Positions 36,693 through 44,200 of a DNA stretch of 64,000 nt are shown here, in pieces. The notes below the pieces were generated by a model. It had not been told where the DNA came from, did not search any database, and saw only the letters and a list, made by a program, of their open reading frames with translations. Origin of the DNA: Pseudoduganella lutea (GTDB lineage Bacteria > Pseudomonadota > Gammaproteobacteria > Burkholderiales > Burkholderiaceae_D). Made by a program: the position numbers and the translations under genes. The stretch is taken from positions 2,976,001 through 3,040,000 of the forward strand of contig NZ_CP035913.1 in NCBI RefSeq assembly GCF_004209755.1, read 5' to 3'. How positions within the stretch are numbered: position 1 is the stretch's first letter; every line of letters begins with the position of its first letter.

Positions 36693-38159
36693 TTGCTGAC
36701 CCTCTCTTGCCCCAGCTGCGGCGCCGAGGTGCGCTTCCGCTCGCATGCGGCCGTGATGGCCGTGTGCGAGTACTGCCGCACCGGCGTGCTGAAGGACCCC
36801 GGCAGCGTGGGCGACCTGGGCAAGATCGCCGAAGTGCTGGAAGACTATTCGCCGATCCAGCTCGGCACGTCCGGCACGTGGTCCAGCCGCCCGTTCACCG
36901 TGGTGGGCCGGCTGCAGCTGCGCTATGACGACGGCTTCTGGAACGAGTGGTACCTGCTGTTCGACGATGGCGCGACCGGCTGGCTGGGCGAGGCATCCGG
37001 CCAGTTCACGATGACCGCCGCCCGGGAGGCCGGCGGCCCCCTGCCCGCATTCACCGACCTGCGACCGGGCGAGCACGTGACGCTGGCGACCCAGCGCTGG
37101 ACGGTGGCCGATGTGCGCACGGCCCGCTGCACCGGCGGCCAGGGCGAACTGCCGTTCCGCGTGGGCGAAGGCTGGCAGGCGAAGGTGGCCGACCTGCGCG
37201 CCGGCAGCGCCTTCATGACGCTCGACTATTCCGATGGCGAACAGCCGGTGGTCTACGCCGGCGGGGCCGTCAAGCTGGACAACCTGCACCCGCAACTGCT
37301 GCGCGACGACATCGACATCCGGCGCACCGCCGGCCGCTTCCGCGGCAAGGTCGCGGCGCTCGATTGCCCGGCGTGCGGCAGCGGCATCCAGTACTTGCCG
37401 GGCATGACGGCGAACCTCGTGTGCCCGGCATGCAGCGCGCAGCTCGACGCGGCCAGCCCGAAGGTCGCGGTGCTGCGCGCCGGCGAACGGCTCGATGCCG
37501 TGCCCGTCACGCTGCCGCTGGGCACCGAGGGCACGCTGGGCAACCAGAAGCTCACCGTGATCGGCGTGATGCGCCGCGAGGATGACGAAGGCACCGCGTG
37601 GACCGAATACCTGCTGTACGGCGGCCGCGCCGGCTTCACGTGGCTGGTGGAGACGGACGAGGGCTGGCAACGCTCGGAAGTGCTCGACAGCTGGCCGGAC
37701 TGGCGCGACGGCTCGGCCGTGCTGAAGAAGACGACCTACCGGCGGCTGTACCAGTACCCGGCGCGGGTGACGTTCGCCGCCGGCGCCTTCAACTGGCGCG
37801 TGGCGGTGGGCGACGTGGCCCAGGTCGAGGAACTGCGCAGCGGACAATCGATGCTGGCGGTCGAACGCACGGAGAACGAGATCACCTGGTCGCGTTCCTC
37901 CCCTGTGGCATTCGACCAGTTGCACATGTGGTTCCCCACGGTCTTCAAGGGCAAGCCGAAGCAGCCACTGCGCCCGCCGGGCAAGCTGACGAGCGGCACC
38001 CGGTACCGCGACGCGGCCCGCATGCTGATCATCATCACGGGCGTGGTCAACGCGATCCCGCTGATCGCCAATTTCGGCGGCACGTTCGCCTACCCGGTGC
38101 TGGGTGCGCTGGCGCTGTACCTGCCGGCCGTTTTCCTCGACGATAACGATAAGGCATGA
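36693..38159 (+). CDS. DUF4178 protein with two zinc ribbons and C-terminal membrane segment
   Basis: A 488-residue protein. Two CxxC...CxxC zinc ribbons are visible: CPSCGAEVRF...CEYC at the N-terminus and CPACGSGIQY...CPAC near residue 225. Each is next to a beta-rich DUF4178 unit (PFTVVGRLQLRYDDGFWNEW, KLTVIGVMRREDDEGTAWTEY), so the protein is an internal duplication. A hydrophobic C-terminus (MLIIITGVVNAIPLIANFGG and on) gives one or two helices. It begins with TTG three bases after the SPFH stop and ends in ATGA overlapping the next gene. Function is unknown; it is a frequent SPFH and SpeD neighbour. Confidence 0.85.
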   Translation: MLTLSCPSCGAEVRFRSHAAVMAVCEYCRTGVLKDPGSVGDLGKIAEVLEDYSPIQLGTSGTWSSRPFTVVGRLQLRYDDGFWNEWYLLFDDGATGWLGEASGQFTMTAAREAGGPLPAFTDLRPGEHVTLATQRWTVADVRTARCTGGQGELPFRVGEGWQAKVADLRAGSAFMTLDYSDGEQPVVYAGGAVKLDNLHPQLLRDDIDIRRTAGRFRGKVAALDCPACGSGIQYLPGMTANLVCPACSAQLDAASPKVAVLRAGERLDAVPVTLPLGTEGTLGNQKLTVIGVMRREDDEGTAWTEYLLYGGRAGFTWLVETDEGWQRSEVLDSWPDWRDGSAVLKKTTYRRLYQYPARVTFAAGAFNWRVAVGDVAQVEELRSGQSMLAVERTENEITWSRSSPVAFDQLHMWFPTVFKGKPKQPLRPPGKLTSGTRYRDAARMLIIITGVVNAIPLIANFGGTFAYPVLGALALYLPAVFLDDNDKA

Positions 38160-38326
38160 AAAAGTTCTGGATCTACGGGATCGCGGTGGTTTTCGTTTCG
38201 ACCGTGCTTAGCTGGAGCAATATGGGCCAGAGCAGCGGCGGCAGCAGTGGCTATCGCAGCGGCGGCTCGTCATGGTCGTCGAGTACGGGCAGCGGCAGCT
38301 GGGGTGGTGGCGGAGGCCACAAGTGA
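38156..38326 (+). CDS. 56-residue membrane peptide with Ser/Gly-rich tail
   Basis: A short gene, ATG at 38156 and stop at 38324-38326. The N-terminus MKKFWIYGIAVVFVSTVLSW is one hydrophobic helix or a signal; the remaining 36 residues are almost only Ser, Gly, Trp and Tyr, ending GGGGGHK. It overlaps DUF4178 by four bases (ATGA) and the speD start by four bases (GTGA), so it is very likely a real, co-translated member of the operon. No family is recognised. Such tails suggest a surface or membrane-tethered low-complexity peptide. Confidence 0.75.
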   Translation: MKKFWIYGIAVVFVSTVLSWSNMGQSSGGSSGYRSGGSSWSSSTGSGSWGGGGGHK

Positions 38327-38709
38327 GCGCCGGGGCAAGCCACTACAAGGCCGAGGGAACCCATCTGCTGGCGGACTTGTCCGGCGTGGCGCCCGCCCTG
38401 CTCACGAGCTGCGCGCGCATCGAGGCATTGCTGCGCGCCGCGGCGGAAGCGGCCGGCGCGCACATCCTGCACAGCCATTTCCACGGCTTCGGGCCCGGCC
38501 TCGGCGTGACCGGCGTGGTGCTGCTGGCCGAATCCCATATCTCGATCCACACGTGGCCGGAACAGGCATTCGCGGCCGTCGACATCTTCATGTGCGGCGC
38601 CGCCGCGCCGCAGCGCGCACTGGAAGTACTGCGCACCGCGCTGGCCCCGGCGCACTGCCGCGTGCGCACCGCGCAGCGCAGCCCCGTTGACGAAACAGTC
38701 AGCGGATGA
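38323..38709 (+). CDS. speD: S-adenosylmethionine decarboxylase proenzyme
   Basis: A 128-residue class 1b (Bacillus/Thermotoga-type) AdoMet decarboxylase. The self-cleavage site is Glu-Ser in LLAESHISIHTWPEQ, where the Ser becomes the pyruvoyl group. Conserved HFHGFGPGLGVTGVVLL and DIFMCG (proton-donor Cys) are present. It makes decarboxylated AdoMet, the aminopropyl donor for spermidine synthesis. The GTG start overlaps the stop of the 56-residue gene. It is the last gene of the DUF350-SPFH-DUF4178 operon and complements the divergent spermidine-synthase-like gene. Confidence 0.92.
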   Translation: MSAGASHYKAEGTHLLADLSGVAPALLTSCARIEALLRAAAEAAGAHILHSHFHGFGPGLGVTGVVLLAESHISIHTWPEQAFAAVDIFMCGAAAPQRALEVLRTALAPAHCRVRTAQRSPVDETVSG

Positions 38710-38748
38710 CAAACTTGCTTTCCCACTAACCCTGCCAGGAGACACCCC

Positions 38749-38787
38749 ATGAAAGCCACGGATATTGCCTTCCTGCCGGCCGCCTGA
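38749..38787 (+). CDS. Putative 12-residue leader peptide before the RsgA-type GTPase
   Basis: ATG at 38749 with a good ribosome site (AGGAG, seven bases upstream) encodes MKATDIAFLPAA and stops at 38785-38787. It opens a 143-base leader to the GTPase ATG at 38931, which contains hairpins (GGCGC/GCGCC at 38825-38839, GCCCGAA/TTCGGGC at 38863-38880). This looks like an upstream ORF controlling the next gene, but no known leader peptide is recognised. Confidence 0.4.
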   Translation: MKATDIAFLPAA

Positions 38788-38930
38788 CGCCAGGGTTACC
38801 TCTTACAAACTCCCGGTGTTCCTCGGCGCCTGACGCGCCGGCCCTCCCGTTTCAACGTTGCCGCCCGAAGTGCTTCGGGCCGGCCTGTGCCCGCGCGCGC
38901 CGCGGGCGATGAACCCATGGGAACACCATC

Positions 38931-40004
38931 ATGCTCGATTTCGCATCCGACGCTTTACGCCGCATCGGACTGAACAACCTTAACGCCGCCCGCCTGGCGG
39001 TACTGCCTGCCACGGACACGATGCGCCCGATGCGCATCGCCGCCATCCACGGCGAATGGATCACGGTGCACGACGGCGACGCCGGCCACCAGGCCCGCGC
39101 CCTGCCCCGCCTGCTGGCCAGCCTGGCCAGTGACCACGACACGCTGGCGGTCGGCGACTGGATCGTCGTCGACGACCTGGCCGGCGAGCACTGGATCGCC
39201 GCACGGGCCGAGCCGCTGACGCAGCTTGCCCGCCGCGCCAACGATGGCCGCCGCCAGGTATTGGCCAGCAATATCGATACGGCCCTGCTGGTCATGGGCC
39301 TGGACCTCGATTTCAACCTGCGCCGGCTGGAACGGTATATCGCCATCGTGCAAAGCGCCGGTATCGCGCCGGTAATCGTGCTGACCAAGGCGGATCTGGC
39401 CGAGGATGCCGGCGAACGGGTCGCCGCCGTGGAGCGCCGGCTCCCGGGCGGCATGCCCGTCATCGCCCTGAATGCCTTGAGCGGCGAAGCCGCCGCGCTG
39501 CTGCAACCGTGGCTGGGAACGGGCCAGACGCTCTGCCTGCTGGGTGCTTCGGGCACGGGCAAATCGACGCTGACCAACACGCTGGCCGCCGCCGGCCAGG
39601 AATCGGCAGTAAAAACGGGTGGCACGCGCAAGGGTGACGGCCGCGGCATGCACACGACCACGGCGCGCTCCCTGCACCGCTGCGCCAATGGTGCCTGCAT
39701 CATCGACACGCCGGGATTGCGCACCTGGCGGCCGGACGCGGATGAAACGACGCTGTCGGCCACGTTCGACGATATCGCGGCGCTGGCCCTGCACTGCCAG
39801 TTCCGCGATTGCCGCCACGAACTGGAACCGGATTGTGCCGTGCGCGCGGGCACCGATCCGGACCGGCTGGCCAATTACCACAAGCTGTTGCGCGATGCCC
39901 GGCGCGGCGAGCAGACACCGCTGGACCGGATCGCCGCGCGCGCGAAATGGAAAGTGATCAGCAAGGCCGCACACCGGCACATGCGGGAGAAAGGCAAGCC
40001 GTAA
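38931..40004 (+). CDS. rsgA: Ribosome small-subunit-dependent GTPase A (RsgA/YjeQ family)
   Basis: A 357-residue circularly permuted GTPase. An N-terminal OB-fold-like region (VGDWIVVDDLAGEHWIAAR) leads into the permuted G domain with G4 VLTKADL, G1 LLGASGTGKSTLTNTL, G2 region TGGTRKGDGRGMHTTTA and G3 IIDTPGLRTW, followed by a C-terminal zinc knuckle CQFRDCRHELEPDC. RsgA matures the 30S subunit. The length and divergent N-terminus suggest the YloQ-like second paralogue often found in addition to a housekeeping copy. It is preceded by a translated leader ORF. Confidence 0.88.
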   Translation: MLDFASDALRRIGLNNLNAARLAVLPATDTMRPMRIAAIHGEWITVHDGDAGHQARALPRLLASLASDHDTLAVGDWIVVDDLAGEHWIAARAEPLTQLARRANDGRRQVLASNIDTALLVMGLDLDFNLRRLERYIAIVQSAGIAPVIVLTKADLAEDAGERVAAVERRLPGGMPVIALNALSGEAAALLQPWLGTGQTLCLLGASGTGKSTLTNTLAAAGQESAVKTGGTRKGDGRGMHTTTARSLHRCANGACIIDTPGLRTWRPDADETTLSATFDDIAALALHCQFRDCRHELEPDCAVRAGTDPDRLANYHKLLRDARRGEQTPLDRIAARAKWKVISKAAHRHMREKGKP

Positions 40005-40066
40005 GCCGCACGCAGGCAACGAGAGCAGCAGTAAGCGCAGCAATGAGCGGCAAACAGTGAACGGCA

Positions 40067-40097
40067 AGCACCAGGCGGCAGAGCCGCGCCTGGTGCT
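40067..40097. terminator. Hairpin between convergent genes
   Basis: AGCACCAGGC (40067-40076) pairs with GCCTGGTGCT (40088-40097) around a loop with a small inner stem. No T-run follows on either strand, so termination is only likely from position between convergent rsgA and the VOC gene. Confidence 0.4.
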
Positions 40098-40098
40098 G

Positions 40099-40488
40099 CT
40101 ACTTCTCGCGCAGCGTGGCCTCGATGTTGTTGCCGTCGAAGTCGAGGATGTAGGCGCTGTAATAATGCCCCGAGCCGACGCGCAGGCCGGGCGGCCCGTG
40201 ATCCTCGGCGCCGTGTTCCATCGCCGCGGCGTAGAACTTGTCGACGGCTTCGCGATCGGCTGCGGCAAAGGCAATATGCAGCGGCGCGTTGCCGGCCTGG
40301 TGGTCAGCCCGCCAGTAAGTGGGAATTTCGGAGCCCAGCCAGATGAACGGCTGGCCTCCCTCGGCCGCGTAGATGGCCCAATCCATGTCGGTTTCGGTGC
40401 GACGGATTCCCAGCGGCGCAAGACAGGCGTCGTAGAGCGCCGCGCTGCGTGTGAAGTCCGTCACGACAATACCGAGATGATGAAACAT
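40099..40488 (-). CDS. VOC (glyoxalase/bleomycin-resistance) family protein
   Basis: A 129-residue vicinal-oxygen-chelate protein. MFHHLGIVVTDFTRSAALYD opens the first beta-alpha-beta-beta-beta unit (His metal ligand), APLHIAFAAADREAVDKFY opens the second, and AYILDFDGNNIEATL carries the C-terminal Glu ligand. The substrate is unknown. The ATG has AGGAG seven bases upstream on the minus strand. It stands alone between rsgA and the beta-barrel gene. Confidence 0.9.
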   Translation of the reverse strand: MFHHLGIVVTDFTRSAALYDACLAPLGIRRTETDMDWAIYAAEGGQPFIWLGSEIPTYWRADHQAGNAPLHIAFAAADREAVDKFYAAAMEHGAEDHGPPGLRVGSGHYYSAYILDFDGNNIEATLREK

Positions 40489-40575
40489 GCGCTGCTCCTG
40501 AAGTCAGAGAGACCAGCCTAACATTGTTGAACGCGCTCTGGCGCGCGCGACCCCCAGGGAGCCGGCAGGAACGGT

Positions 40576-41232
40576 CTAGAAGCGGCGCGTGTAGGCGAGC
40601 GACAGCGCACCGAATCGGCGGCGCTCGTAATCGGCCGCCGCCCCGTCATCGCGCTCGGGCGCGGGCAGCGCCAGCCACGTATATTGCAGCGACACGGCCT
40701 GCACGGGCGAAAGCCGGTACTCGAGCCCTGCGCGCAACTGCCATGCGAAGCCACTCTTCGACGCGGGCCCGAAGCACCGGCAATCGGTACTGCCCAGCCG
40801 CAGTTCCGGCAACTCGACACGGCCCCAGCCGATACCGCCGCCCACGAAGGTGCCAAGCGATTCCGACAGCCGGTCGGTGCGATAGGCATTGGCGAAGACG
40901 GCATCGTAGTGACCGCGGCCGTCGGCCGCCTCGGTCACGGGGCCAAGCGCCAGCCGCTCCACGCGCAGCGCACCCCGCTCGTATTCCAGCTCGTAGCGCG
41001 CATGCTCGGTGGCGTGTCCGACCTGGACGCCGCCGTGCAGGCCGCGCTGCAACTCGGCGCGGCCGTCGAACGCGACGCCGGCGCCGAAATCGACACGGGC
41101 ATCCCAATGGTCGAGCGTATTGGCGCCCAGGTGGGCGCTCCAGTAGCGATACGGTTCGGTGGCCGTGGCGGCGCCCGATGATCCGGCCGCGAACAAGACC
41201 GCAAGTACGGCCGCATGCAAGATGTGTTTCAT
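40576..41232 (-). CDS. Outer-membrane beta-barrel protein
   Basis: A 218-residue protein with a signal peptide (about residues 1-25, ending ATATE). The rest alternates polar and hydrophobic residues in short strands (YRYWSAHLGANTL, GTFVGGGIGWGRVEL, AWQLRAGLEYRLSPVQAVSL) and ends with the aromatic C-terminus LAYTRRF typical of outer-membrane barrels (eight strands, OmpW/OmpX-like size). Function is unknown. GGGAG lies upstream of the ATG at 41230-41232. It is 31 bp downstream of the Calx-beta protein gene, so it may be its partner. Confidence 0.75.
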   Translation of the reverse strand: MKHILHAAVLAVLFAAGSSGAATATEPYRYWSAHLGANTLDHWDARVDFGAGVAFDGRAELQRGLHGGVQVGHATEHARYELEYERGALRVERLALGPVTEAADGRGHYDAVFANAYRTDRLSESLGTFVGGGIGWGRVELPELRLGSTDCRCFGPASKSGFAWQLRAGLEYRLSPVQAVSLQYTWLALPAPERDDGAAADYERRRFGALSLAYTRRF

Positions 41233-41263
41233 GTGTCTCCCACGTTGATGACTTGGCCGTGCC

Positions 41264-44200
41264 TCAGTTCGCGAACCCTGTGCCGAATGCCGCATTCAGC
41301 TCGGCCGCCGTGGCGGCCGCACCGTGCGCGACACCGACGATCGTGACCTGCGCCAGGTAATTCTGTTCGACGGCATCGACGAAGCCCGCCGCGCTGCTCG
41401 ACTGGTAGCTTGCCGCCAGTTGCTGCACCAGCGCCTGCACCGACGCGTTATCCTGGTTTGCCACCAGGTACCCTTCCGCGTCGAAATCAAACGCCTTGCT
41501 TGTCGTTGCCGAAAACGCCGCGCCGCGGTCGGTATAGCCCTGGGCCGCCAGGCCGAGGCTTGCCGCATCGGCCGCCGTGACCAGCTGCGTGGCGCCGCGT
41601 GCATCCTGGAACAGGTGGAAATCCGTTCCCGTGCCGCTTCCCGCTGCCGCCGCCGTGAAGCCGCCGGCGCCGTCCACGGCGCCGTAGCACGCGTAAGGCA
41701 AAGCCTGGCCGGCAGCCGCGAACGTCCAGTCCCGTGTAAATGGCTGGTAATACGCCGTCATCTTCTGCCCGCCCGGCTGTGCGTCGAACGCCACGCCTTC
41801 GAACGTGTTGCCGGCCACGGCCGCCTGCTGTGCCGCCTCCGCGGCACTGGCCGTGTAATACCGGTCGCCGGTCGCCAGCAGGATGCTGTAGACCTGGTGG
41901 TCCGGCGTATCGAATGCCAGCATGCCCGGGTCGACGATCGTGCCATTGACGAGCCCATCTTCGTCGCCCCAGCCACCATCCGTCAAGGTGAGCACGATAC
42001 GATCGACGCGGCCATCCGCATTCAGGTCGACCAGCGTGGCGCCGTTGTCCATCGTGTCCAGCCGCCCGTCGTCGAGAAAGCTGTAATAGCTTTGCGTGGC
42101 GCCGTCGAACTTCAGGAAATCGGTTGCCAGCGAACCGCCGGCCGCCAGGTCGATGACGACCCGCGTCTGCAAGCCGTCGCGGCCGGTATCGAGGTCCGGC
42201 AGGCTGGCCACGCCATCTTCCGCCGTGACCGTGAAATTGAACACGGGCGACGTGGCACGGAATTGCTCCGGCAGCGCCGCGGGCAGGTCGGTCAGGCTCA
42301 GGTCCTTCAACTGGGCGCCATTGGTCAGCTGCACGGCTTCGCCGGCATTCGTCACCGAACCGGCGAGTACGGCACCGAACGATGCCGCCGAGGCGCTCTT
42401 GCCCAGCGCGAAGTCGGCCAGCGAGCGCATCGGCATTTGCGCCACCGCGTGCTGCTGCCAGTCGAGCACGCCATCGTGGTTGAAGTCGCCGCCGTTGGCG
42501 GCCAGTTCGATCGATGGCGCCACGCCGTCCACGTCCGTGACGATCGTGACGGCAACGGGGGCCTGCGCCACCACGTTCCCGGCGGCATCGAGGATCTGGG
42601 CATTGAACGTGTAGACGCCATCGTCGAGCAAGCCTGCGTTCACATTGACCTTGCCGGCCGCGATATCCTCGGCCGTGATGGCATTGCTGCCCACCACTTC
42701 GCCGGCCGCGCTCAGCAGCCGGACGCTGCCACCGGTGGCCAGCAGCGCACCGCCGCTGATCGTGAAGTCGGGCGTGACAACGCTGGTCACCGTATCGCTC
42801 TGGCTCGAGCCATCGTCCGATGCCGGGTCGAGGCCGGTCTGGAGGCCGGGCGTCGTCGGCGTTTCGGGTGTCGTTGGCGTTTCGGGTGTCGTTGGCGTCT
42901 CGGGCGTCGTCGGCGTCTCGGGCGTCGTCGGCGTTTCGGGCGTCGTCGGTGTCTCAGGGGTCGTCGGCGTCGTCGGCGTCACGGGTGGGGTGACCACGAC
43001 GTCGTTGTCCACGATGGTGCCGGTGGCGGATACGCCGCCCACCGTCAGCACCGCGCTTTCGGCATTTTCCACCACCGCATCGTCGATCGTCGGCAGCGTG
43101 ACGGTGAAGGCCGCCACGCCGGCAGGGACGACAACGATGCCGCTTGTTGCGCTGCCATTTTTCCAGGCCACGCCGTCGCTGAACGACAGGGTACCCAGAT
43201 CTTGCGGAGCGGCCGTGCCGGCCAGGGCCAGGGTGAATTCGACCGGCCCCGCGCCGGCCGTGTTCAGCGCCACCGCGTAGGCCAGTGCCGCCCCTTCCGT
43301 GACGTTGGTCGCGCCGCTGGACGGTTGCGCCGCATCGAAGGCGGTTACGGTCGCGATGGCCGGCGCGTCGTTGTCCGTCACGGTGCCGGCAGCCACGATG
43401 CCGCCCAGCGTGATCACGACGGTTTCCGCGGATTCGACGAGGGTATCGTCGATCGTCGCGACATCGATCGTGAAGCTGGTGACTGCCGCCGGCACCACGA
43501 CGATGCCCGTGGCCGGGTCGCCGTTCTTCCACGTGACGCCATCGGAGAACGTGACCGCGCCCCGGTCCGCCGTGGCAGCACTGCCGGTGAACGCGAGGGT
43601 GTATTCGCCATCGGTCACGCCGGCCGCGCTGACGGTGGCGGTGTAGCGCAGCGTCTGCCCTTCGACCACGGCGTTGTCGACCGGATTCGCGCCCACGTTC
43701 GCGGCATCCTCGGCCACGACGGCCGTGATGCTGCGGCTGTCGTTGTCCACGATGGTGCCGGTGGCGGACACGCCGCCCACCGTCAGCACCGCGCTTTCGG
43801 CGTTTTCCACCACCGCATCGTCGATCGTCGGCAGCGTGACCGTGAAGGCCGCCACGCCGGCGGGAACGACGACGATGCCGCTGCCCGCAACGCCGTTCTT
43901 CCATGCCACGCCATCGCTGAACGACAGGGTACCCACGTCCTGCGCGGCGGCCGTGCCGGCCAGGGCCAGGGTGAATTCGACCGGCCCCGCGCCGGCCGTG
44001 TTCAGCGCCACCGCATACGCCAGCGCCGCCCCTTCGGTGACGCTGGTCGCGCCGCTGGACGGTTGCACCGGATCGACCGCGGTCACGGTCGCAATAGCCG
44101 GCGCGTCGTTGTCGGTCACGGTGCCGGCAGCCACGATGCCGCCCAGCGTGATCACGACGGTTTCCGCGGATTCGACGAGGGTATCGTCGATCGTCGCGAC

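Noticed and set aside
38749..38787. Homology of the leader peptide to the MAGDIS uORF of animal AdoMet decarboxylase
   Set aside because: Only a D-I pair is shared and the peptide is downstream, not upstream, of speD; coincidence.
38776..38840. Guanidine-II (mini-ykkC) riboswitch before the RsgA-type gene
   Set aside because: Two small hairpins carry TGACGC near the loop, but the required ACGR loops are not present (ACGC), and the gene is not a guanidine-type target.
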